A stretch of DNA of 55,743 bases from Purshia tridentata (Eukaryota; Streptophyta; Magnoliopsida; Rosales; Rosaceae): assembly GCA_003254885.1 (NCBI GenBank), contig QANT01003689.1, positions 1 to 55,743 on the forward strand. Direction: 5' to 3'. The translations under genes and the position numbers were made by a program. Shown here one piece after another: positions 21,246 to 30,485 of the stretch (its first letter is position 1; each line of letters begins with the position of its first letter). A model generated the notes under the pieces. The model was not told where the DNA came from. It was given only the letters and a program-made list of their open reading frames with translations, and did not search any database.

Positions 21246-22196
21246 TGAGCGATCCCACACCGCCCGGAGCTAGAAAGGTGCTGTTACAGAGGAAAGTCAG
21301 TTGGAAAGAAAAACAGTTTGGAAAAACTACAGTTTCAGTGAAAACCAGTTTGAGAAAGACTTGAATTTTCAAAGTATTTTCAGAAAAATGTTTTGATGTG
21401 AGCCATGAAAGGGTTTGAGAAAGTTTTCAGATATGTCCCTCGCACTGCCATCGTCTCTCCTGCTCCTCAGCAAGCTTGGAAAAGTTGGAAGTTAGTTAAG
21501 GGAAGTTGATAGTTGGTAAGGTTGTTCAGTGAGAACAGAGTTAGTTTGGTTAAGGTTTGGAAAAGAAAGTTTAGTGGCTTGAACAGTTTTACCCTAGTGA
21601 CTTAGTTTACGAGGTAGCAGCGTTACTGAGGAAGTAGCCAGGTGGGACCTAGACTGTTGGACTTACGGACGTTCAGGGTTTGTGTTTTGGGTGCTTTTTC
21701 TCGAGTTTTGGGTCGTTCTGACCAGTTTGCTCGTTAGTTGTCGTTGCCTTTCGACGTTGTTCAGAGATACGCAGCGAAAACGTGGTGGAAGTTTAGGAAA
21801 AGCAGACTCAGCAGTTGTCAAGGGTTGTGGCAAGGCAGGCTACTCAAAGGCAGTACAGACCTTGCAGGTCGTACTCGAAGGTTTCAGAGTTCAGTTGTGA
21901 GAAGAACGCGACAGAGTCGTTGCCGCTAGTTCTCCAGTTAAGGCTTACGTGTTTGCTTGCTTGTTTGTGTTGTGCTCAGTTTTGGTTTTTCAGAAAGGTT
22001 TTAAAAAGGGATTTCAGTTTTGAAAAAGGTTTCGGTTTTAAAAGAAAAAGTTTGAACAAGTTTTCAGTTTGGACTTGTGTGCCTTTGCTCGTGCTTGTAC
22101 TTGCTTGTGTTGTTTGTTGGTGACTGTGAGAAGTCACTTTGTTTATTACTTTCCCTTGGGAATTTCGAGGACGAAATTCTTTTAAGGGGGGTAGAT
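21246..22196 (+). other. Tekay-like internal region 1
   Basis: It begins at gagcgatcccacaccgcccg, without the primer site and the first ~100 bp present in internal region 2, and ends with the polypurine tract AAGGGGGGTAGAT. Short open frames of 60-100 codons occur but show no gag or pol motifs. It is followed by only 19 bp of LTR (22197-22215) and an N. Confidence 0.65.
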
Positions 22197-22216
22197 TGTA
22201 ACACCCCGCACTTTCN

Positions 22217-22269
22217 CCGGGAAATTAAGTCTTTGGGGTTGGCCTAAGTGGTAAAGGTGAGTGGAGTAA
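22217..22269 (+). mobile_element. SINE 5' half (A-box part) left of LTR2
   Basis: The sequence ggttggcctaagtggtaaag matches a tRNA A-box (tggcctaagtgg) and ends in AGTAA directly before LTR2. Joined through AGTAA to 20948-21010 it would give one tRNA-type SINE with A and B boxes in the right order and spacing. Confidence 0.6.
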
Positions 22270-23004
22270 TGTAACACCCCGCACTTTCAAAAGTGGGTTT
22301 TGAAAAGCTTTTTAAAGATTTTCGGGATTTTATCTGGAAAGTAAAGCGTTTTGGTGTTTTGAATTTTAAAGTTTGACTTTTAAAAAGGGGAAAAAGTTGA
22401 CTTTTTGTTCTGGAGGTCTTTTCGCGTTGACCTTGGGTCCGTTAGGAAGGTCTCGTCCTCACGAGTTCGTAGACACGTAGCACGCGTCGAACGGAGCTAC
22501 GGTTTGAAAGTTACGGACGTGTGAAGAGAAGGACACATTGGTAATTTGGAAAAAGTTAGATTTAAAAAGGGGCACAGAACCCCAGAAATCTCAGATTTCT
22601 CTCTCCTCTCTCCCGATGGTTCTCTCTCCCTCTCGCGCGTCACTCAGCCAGCCGCGCCTTTCGCCGGCGCGTGGGGGCGCGTCCGGCGGCGGGCCGGCCT
22701 AGTCTTGGACTTCCCGTGCTCGCCGGCTCTCCCTCTTCCTCCCCATGGTGGCGGCTCGCCGTTAAACAGCCCGGAAAGAGAGAATCCGAGAGTGTGCAGT
22801 CGGCGTCACCGTCGGCGATCTCTGTGTTTCCGGCGATGACGAGGCTCAACGACCGCCCAGACCTTCTCCCCTCGTCGAGCCCAGCCTGTTGGTGGGTTCG
22901 ATTGCACCTTTGGACCGCCGTGGACGGCGGATCGGCGTTGGAGGTGCCGCCAGCTTCCCGGCCTGATTTCTCCCTTTTCCGGCCACTTTTGGCCGTCGAC
23001 CCAG

Positions 23005-23085
23005 GTTTGAGAATCGATCCCCTCGATCTCCTCTACGTACCCATGTAATTTGTTTTAGCTAAACGCGAGTTTCGTTTTTTGACAG
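23005..23085 (+). other. intron-like segment 1 in LTR2
   Basis: An 81-bp segment matching LTR1 18644-18723, with the same CAG|GTTTGA start and TTGACAG|TT end. It is one base longer because of an extra T in the T run before the acceptor. Confidence 0.7.
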
Positions 23086-23192
23086 TTGACCGCCGTTGAC
23101 CGTTCGTTGACCGTCGCGGGACCCGCTGCGTGTGACGGTTCCAGCGACCGTTCCTTGGTTTTCGGCCTCGGGCCAACCACCCGAGCTTGTGG

Positions 23193-23334
23193 GTGAGTTG
23201 TCAAACCTTCCGCGTGATTTCCGAGGGTCGGGTAGCCACCGTGCGTGGTGGTTCCCGCCCGTTTTCGTGATTGTTGCTTGTTTGTGAACCTGTTGTGAAA
23301 CTTGTTTGGTTATTGGACTGTCTGGTCTTAACAG
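23193..23334 (+). other. intron-like segment 2 in LTR2
   Basis: A 142-bp segment matching LTR1 18832-18964, with donor GG|GTGAGT and acceptor TTAACAG|GT. Its centre is more diverged from LTR1 than the flanking exon-like parts are, as expected for intron DNA. Confidence 0.7.
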
Positions 23335-25339
23335 GTACATGCGGCTTGGGAAATTGTATTCCCGATGCCGTTATGCTGCCGGATTTTAGAATTCGAGCAA
23401 AGGAGCCACGAAGGACACGAAGGTAGTTTAGTCTTTTTGCGGGGTCACGGTGAGTGAACCCAGGACCCTTTAATCCTCAGTTTAGTTAATTACTTGGTTA
23501 CTTGTATGCTTATTTGTTTTGGTTGCTGTATGCTAGCTAAGGGAGGTTACGGAATTAGGATTGGAATACCGATAGTTTAAGAATTGGTTGAGATTATAGA
23601 ATTAAGTAAGATTTGGAGCTTCAGTGAGAATTTTTAGTAAGGATTTAGTGGTGGTTGAAGATAAGGAGTCCAGGTGGAGACTCTTGGTTAGAATTGGGAT
23701 TCCCGAGAGTTTTAAAGATATTGCTTTTTAAGGTGATTTAGTATGGATTTGGTTTTGGAAACTGATTTGAGAATTCAGTTTATTCTCGGATAAAATTAAA
23801 GATTCGATTTTACTTATCTGTTTTTGATGACGTTGGTTCTTTAAGAAACGATTTAATATTAAGTTCGAGTTTTGGTTTTGATGGATTTTCTGTTATATTC
23901 AAAAAGGCCTTGAAACTGGTTTTCGGCGATTTGAAAAGAGAAATATTCGTTTCGGATTGGTACTGTTTTCAAAGCACCCAGTTGATTTTGATGGATTTTC
24001 TGTTATATTCAAAAAGGCTTTGAAATTGGTTTTCGGTGATTTGAAAAGAGAAATATTCGTTTTGGATTGGTACTGTTTTCAAAGCACCCAGTTGCTATTC
24101 GTACAGCTTCTCAGGTTATACAGGTCTTTGGGACCCATCACGGCACACACATAGGCTTTGGGCCGTGTGTCGGGATGCCTCGCCCTTTGGGGGCAGTCTG
24201 CGTGCACGTACGACATTCTGGCCCGTTGTACGACGGTGAAACGACGGTACAACGGCCACCGAATCCACTCGCATGACGGCGTTACGACGGTGCGGGTGGA
24301 AGGATAAGCACGTACGACATCCTGGCTTCTTGTATGACGGCGTTGCGACGGTACAAGGGCCACTAAATCCACTTGCATGACGGCGTTGCGACGGTGCAAG
24401 TGGAAGGATAAGTTACTTGGGTGCTTAGATGGAAAACGCTCCTTTGATAATTATGTTCTTTATAATTATCTTCCCTCTATGTGAATTATAGATTTCAGTT
24501 CTTAATTGATATTTTGGGAAAGTGACTAGTTTTATTGATTTAACAGAGTTTCCAGTTCTTGTTTTATAATGTGCGACTTTGACCAGTTTTATTATTTTCT
24601 AAAAGAGTTTTGCAAATGGATTTAAAAGCGGATTTCTACAAAGAGTTTTCGGTAGATTTATAAAATGTTTTAAAGCTGGGGAATCTCAAAAAGGGTAACA
24701 GTGAGGTTGAGAAACCTTGGTTTTAAAGGTCTAGATGAGAGTTGATTACCGGGGTTTGAGTAATACAGGCCATTTGAGATTTAAGGGTAGGTAAAAGGTT
24801 ACGGAATATTAATTATTTTCAATTGAGGATAATTGAGGAATTACAGATTGGGACAGTGATTTGGATGTGGTTAAAGGATTAGTGATCAGGTTAATGTTTT
24901 TGATTGTGATTTGAGGTTTGATTGTGATTTCGAGGTTTAAGTTGGTGCTCTGATTTGATTATTTTAATTGAGTTTATTTTGAGGTTTTTCAGATTGATTT
25001 CACTCACACGAGCTCTAGTGAGCTTACCGGGTTTGTGTGTAAACCCGGTGCACCTGTGGTTGGGTGCAGGGTTTGGTTTTGCAGGTTGAGCAGGCTGAGG
25101 AGACAGTGGAGAGAAGACGAGGCAGTGGGACCAGCAATGTTTCAGGGACTTGATTTTACAGTTTTAATTTCGTGTAAAAGGTTTTTCATTTGGTTTTATG
25201 TGGATTGTTTTGTAAAATTTCAGTTGTGCTTTTATAAATTATTTATTATTCATGGCTCACAGTTTCAGAAAAAGGGCCCACAGGAAACAGTTTTCAGGTT
25301 CAGCAGTTTAGGCACGTGCCCGAGGGTCGGGGCGTGTCA

Positions 25340-26406
25340 ATATGGTATCAGAGCTAGACCGGCCGGAAGTGTGGTGATTGCAAGACCCAGGGACCAAGAC
25401 CCTGATGTGGGCGGCTGCGGGGCAGTGGCAAGCTACCAGGTGAGGTGAAGTGAGCGATCCCACACCGCCCGGAGCTGGAAAGGTGCTGTTACAGAGGAAA
25501 GTTAGTTGGAAAAAAAAAACAGTTTGGAAAAATTTACAGTTTCAGTAAAACTAGTTTGAGAAAGATTTAAATTTTCAAATTATTTTCAGAAAAATGTTTT
25601 GATGTGAGCCATGACAGGGTTTGAGAAAGTTTTCAGATGTGTCCCTCGCACTGCCATCGTTTCTCCTACTCCTCAGCAAGCTCAACATAGTTGGAAGTTA
25701 GTTAAGGGAAGTTTGACAGTTGGTAAGGTTGTTCAGTGAGAACAGAGTTAGTTTGGTTAAGGTTTGAGAAAAGGAACTTAGTGGGTTGAACAGTTTCACT
25801 CTAGTGACTTAGCTTACGAGGTAGCAGGGTTACCGAGGAAGTAGCTAGGTGGGACCTAGACTGTTGGTTTTACGGACGTTTGGGGTACTTTAGTGCCTTT
25901 CTCGAGTTTTGGGTCGCTTTTGACCAGTTTGCTCGTTAGTTGTTGTTGGTTTTCGACGTTGTTCAGAGTTGCGCAGCGAAAGCGTAGTGGAAGTTCAGGA
26001 AAAAGCGGAATCAGCAGTTGTCAAAAGTTGTGGCAAGGCAGACTACTCAAAAGCAGTGAAGACCTTGTGGGTCGTACTTGGAGGTTTCAGAGCTCAGTTA
26101 CGAGAAGAACGCGACAAGCTTGTTGCCGCTAGTTCGTTAGTTAAGGTTACGTGGTTGCTTGTTGTTTATTTGTGTTTGTGCTCAGTTTGTTTTTCAGAAA
26201 GCTTTGAAAAGCAGTTTCAGTTTTAAAAAGGGATTTAAGTTTTGAAAAGGTTTCAGTTTTAAAAGAAAAGGTTGAAAGAGTTTTCAGTTTGGACTTGTGC
26301 GTTTGTACTTGCTTGCTGTTGCTTGTGCTTGTTTGCTGGTGACTGTGAGGAGTCACTCTGCTTGTTACTTTCCTTGGGAATTTCGAGGACGAAATTCTTT
26401 TAAGGG
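25340..26406 (+). other. Tekay-like internal region 2 with primer binding site
   Basis: TGGTATCAGAGC at 25343-25354 is the tRNA-iMet primer site. The region continues through gagcgatcccacaccgcccg (about 25451) to ttcgaggacgaaattc but loses its polypurine tract: it reads taagggactttaaa instead of aaggggggtagat. The body is about 1.07 kb and carries no recognisable gag or pol motif. Confidence 0.75.
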
Positions 26407-26522
26407 ACTTTAAAAAGGACACCCGCAAATTTCAAAATTTGCAAATGCCAACAAAGCACTAATTAAAAGTGTTGGCACCATGATGTCCTCTCTATAGAAT
26501 GATTGTTCATATTAGTAACTAC
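26407..26522. other. foreign segment between internal region 2 and LTR3
   Basis: A 116-bp piece unrelated to the LTRs. It contains aaaggacaccc near its left side and gatgtcctct near its right, a weak inverted pair, so it may be part of a MITE. It ends in ACTAC, the left flank of LTR3. Confidence 0.35.
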
Positions 26523-29505
26523 TGTAACACCCCGCACTTTCCAAAGTGGTTTTGAAAAAGTTTTTAAAGATTTTCGGGATTTTATTTGGAAAGTAAAGTG
26601 TTTTGGACGTTTTTCAAAGTTTAAGTTTGACTTTTAAAGAGAGCAAAAAGTTGACTTTTTGTTCTGGAGGTCTTGTTGCGTTGACCTTGGGTTCGTTGGA
26701 AAGGTCTCGTCCTCACGAGTTCGTAGACACGTAGCACGCGTCGAACGGAGCTACGGTTTGGAAGTTACGGACGTGTGAAGAGAGGGGCAAGTTGGTAATT
26801 TTGAAAAGTTGGATTTTTAAAAGGGGCACAGAACCCCAGAAATCAGATAGCCATTTTCTCTCTCCTCTCTCCCGATAGTTCTCCTTCCCTTGCGAGTATA
26901 CCTCCCAGCCGCGCCTTTCGCCGGCGCGTGGGGGCGCGTCCGGCGGTGGGCCGGCGAGGTCTATAGCTTCCCGTGATCGGCTCGCCTTCCTCCTCCTTCC
27001 CATGGTGGCGGCTCGCCGTGAAACAGCCCGGAAAGTGGAGATTCGCAAGTGCACAGTTGGCGTCACCGTCGGCGATCTCGCCGTTTCCGGCGACGACGAG
27101 GCCCAATGACCGCCCAGACCTTCTCCCCTCGTCGAGCCCAGCCTGTTGGTGGGGTCGATCGCGCCGTTGGACCGCCGTGGGCGGCGGATTGAGAGTGGGT
27201 GTGCCGCCGGCTTCCCGGCCTGATTTCACCCTTTTCCGGCCACTTTTGGCCGTCGACTCAGTTGACCGCCGTTGACCGTTCGTTGACCGTCGCGGGACCC
27301 GCTGCGTGTGACGGTTCCAGCGACCGTTCCTTGGTTTTCGGCCTCGGGCCAACCACCCGAGCTTGTGGGTACGTGCGGCTTGGGAAACCGTATTCCCAAT
27401 GCCGTTATGCTGCCGGATTTTAGAATCCGTGCATTGGAGCCACAAAGGACACGAAGGGCAATTCGGTCTTTTGCTTGGCCACTGTGAGTGAACCCAAGAC
27501 CCTTTAATCCTCAGTTTAGTTAATTACTTGGTTACTTGTATGCTTGTTCGTTTTGGTTGCTGTATGCTAGCTAAGGGAGGTTACAGTTAATTACTTGGTT
27601 ACTTGTATGCTTGTTTGTTTTTGTTGCTGTATGCTAGCTAAGGGAGGTTACGGAATTAGGATTGGAATACCGATAGTTTAAGAATTGGTTGAGATTACAG
27701 AATTAAGTAAGGTTTGGAGCTTCAGTAAGAATTTTTAGTAAGGATTTAGTGGTGGTTGAAGATAAGGAGTCCAAGTGAGGACTCTTGGTTAGGATTGGGA
27801 TTCCCGAGGGTTTTAAAGTTATGGCTTTTTAAGGTGATTTAGTATGGATTTGGTTTTGGAAACTGATTTGAGAATTCAGTTTATTCTCGGATAAAATTAA
27901 AGATTTGATTTTATTTATCCGTTTTGATGACGTTGGTTCTTTAAGAAATATTGGAAACTGATTTGAGAATTCAGTTTATTCTTGGATAAAATTAAAGATC
28001 TGATTTTACTTATCCGTTTTGATGACGTTGGTTCTTTAAGAAATGATTTAATATTAAGTTCGAGTTTTGGTTTCGATGGATTTTCTGTTATATCCAAAAA
28101 GGTTTTGAAAATGGTTTTCGGTGATTTGAAATGGAAATATTACTTTCGGATTGGTACTGTTTTCAAAGCACCCAGTTGCTATTCGTACAGCTTCTCAGGT
28201 TATACAGGTTTTTGGGACCCATCACGGCACACACATAGGCTTTGGGCCGTGTGTCGGGATGCCTCGCCTTTTGGGGGCAGTATGCGTGCACGTACGACAT
28301 TCTGGCTTCTTGTACGACGGCGAAGCGACGGTACAAGGGCCACCGAATCCACTCGCATGACGGCGTTACGACGGTGCGGGTGGAAGGATAAGCACGTACG
28401 ACATCCTGGCTTCTTGTATAACGGCGTTACGACGGTACAAGGGCCACTAAATCCACTTGCATGACGGCGTTACGACGGTGCAAGTGGATGGATAAGTTAC
28501 TTGGGTGCTTAGATGGAAAACGCTCCTTTGAAAATTATATTCTTTATAATTATCTTCCCTCTATGTGAATTATAGATTTCAGTTCTTAATTGATATTTTG
28601 GGAAAGTGTTTAGTTTTATTGATTTATCAGAGTTTTCAGTTATTGTTTTATAAATTGAGACTTGATCAGCTTTATTGTTTTCTAAACGAGTTTGCAAAAT
28701 GGATTTCAAATGCGGATTTCTACAAAGAGTTTTCAGTGGATTTATAAAATGTTTTAAANTAAAGCTGGGGAATCTCAAAAGGGTAACAGTGAGGTTGAGA
28801 AACCTTGGTTTTAAAGGCCTAGATGAGAATTGATTACTGGGGTTTGAGTAACAAAGGTTATTGAGATTTAAAGGTAAGCAAAAAGATTTGGGAGTATCAA
28901 TGGTTTTAGTTAAGGATTTAGTGTGTTCTAAAGGTTATTTGAGGATAGTGGGATTCTAAGTCAGGATCTGGTGGATTGTTCGAGGTGATCGTTCAGTTAG
29001 AGGTCAATTGAGGAATTACAGTTTAGGGACGGTGAATTTGATCGGCTTAGAGGATTTGGATAAGGGTTATGATTTATGATTTGAGGTTTGATTGTGATCT
29101 CGAGGTTTAAGTTGGTGTTCTGATTTGATTATTTTAATTGAGTTTAATTAGAGGTTTCAGTAGATTTCACTCACACGAGCTCTAGTGAGCTTACCGGGTT
29201 TGTGTGTAAACCCGGTGCACCTGTGGATGGGTGCAGGGTTTTGGTTTTGCAGGTTGAGCAGGCTGAGGAAGCAGTGGAGAGAAGACGAGGCAGTGGGACC
29301 AGCAGTGCTTCAGAAACTTGTTTTACTGTTTGATTTTTATGTAAAAGATGTTACAGCTTGATTTTATAAACGTGCTTTTGAAATTTACAGTTGTTTTCAG
29401 TAAACTATTTATTATTCATGGCTCACAGTTTCAGAAACAGGGCCCACAGGAACAGTTATCAGTTTTCAGCAGTTTAGGCACGTGCCCGAGGGTCGGGGCG
29501 TGTCA
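26523..29505 (+). repeat. LTR3 (2983 bp), both intron-like segments absent
   Basis: The same LTR family, with flanks ACTAC and GAAGG (no match). The junctions 27261/27262 and 27368/27369 correspond exactly to the GT...AG ends in LTR1 and LTR2. It has two tandem duplications of its own (about 77-bp period at 27521-27660 and about 95-bp period at 27856-28045). One N at 28759 sits in a short taaa duplication. Confidence 0.85.
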
Positions 29506-29612
29506 GAAGGAATGATCGAAAAAGCATGGGCAAAGGGAGTCCATGACTAGTTGCACATGTCACTGTGCAAAAGTAGCAAATCCATGTCCGGATGTGTTGT
29601 TATCATACTGAT
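29506..29612. other. unique flank right of LTR3
   Basis: A 107-bp sequence of unknown origin ending in a single N. After the N the text is Tekay internal region again, starting gcaagctaccagg, which in region 2 lies about 90 bp after the LTR. Confidence 0.4.
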
Positions 29613-29613
29613 N

Positions 29614-30485
29614 GCAAGCTACCAGGTGAGGTGAAGTGAGCGATCCCACACCGCCCGGAGCTGGAAAGGTGCTGTTACAGAGTAAAGTCAGTTGGAAAGA
29701 AAAACGGTTTGGAAAAACTACAGTTTCAGTAAAACCAGTTTGAGAAAAGATTTGAATTTCCAAAGTATTTTCAGAAAAATGTTTTGATGTGAGCCATGAA
29801 AGGGTTTGAGAAAATTTTCAGACGTGTCCCTCGCACTGCCATAGTCTCTCCTGCTCCTCAACAAGCTTGGAAAAGTTGGAAGTTAGTTAAGGGAAGTTGA
29901 CAGTTGGTAAAGTTGTTCAGTGAGAACAGAGTTAGTTTGGTTAAGGTTTAGAAAGGAGAACTTAGTGGGTTGAACAGTTTTACCCTAGTGACTTAGTTTA
30001 CGAGGTAGCAGCTTTACTGAGTAAGTAGCCAGGTGGGACCTAGACTGTTGTTTTTACGGACGTTCAGGGTTGTACTTTGGTGCTTTTTCTCGAGTTTTGG
30101 GTTACTTTTGACCAGTTGGCTCGTCGGTTGTTGACTTTAAACGTTGTTTAGAGTTGCGCAGCGGAAGCGTAGTGGAAGTTCAGTTACGAGAAGAACGCGA
30201 CAGGCTCGTTGCCGCTAGTTTTTCAGTTTTTACGTGTTTGTTTGCCTGTTTGTGTTTGTGCTCAGTTTTGTTTTCCAGAAAGGTTTTGGAAAAAGGGTTT
30301 CAGTTTTGAATAAGGTTTCGGTTTTTAAAGAAAAAGTTGAACGAGTTTTCAGTTTGGACTTGTGTGCCTTTGCTTGCTTATGCTTGTAGTTGCTTGCGTT
30401 GTTTGTTGGTGACTGTGAGAAGTCACTTTGTTTGTTACTTTCCCTTGGGAATTTCGAGGACGAAATTCTTGTAAGGGGGGTAGAT
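29614..30485 (+). other. Tekay-like internal region 3
   Basis: Lacks the primer site but keeps the rest of the internal sequence and a good polypurine tract (AAGGGGGGTAGAT) directly before LTR4. It is shorter than regions 1 and 2 by a deletion around 30175. It has no gag or pol motif. Confidence 0.7.

Larger units (their letters stand above)
22270..25339 (+). repeat. LTR2 (3070 bp), intron-like segments present
   Basis: A full LTR with left flank AGTAA and a primer site three bases after its end. It contains both GT...AG segments, a 110-bp tandem duplication (about 23876-24095) and the tacgacgg-type minisatellite. The 107 bp between the two segments (23086-23192) reads the same as 27262-27368 in LTR3. 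Confidence 0.85.
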
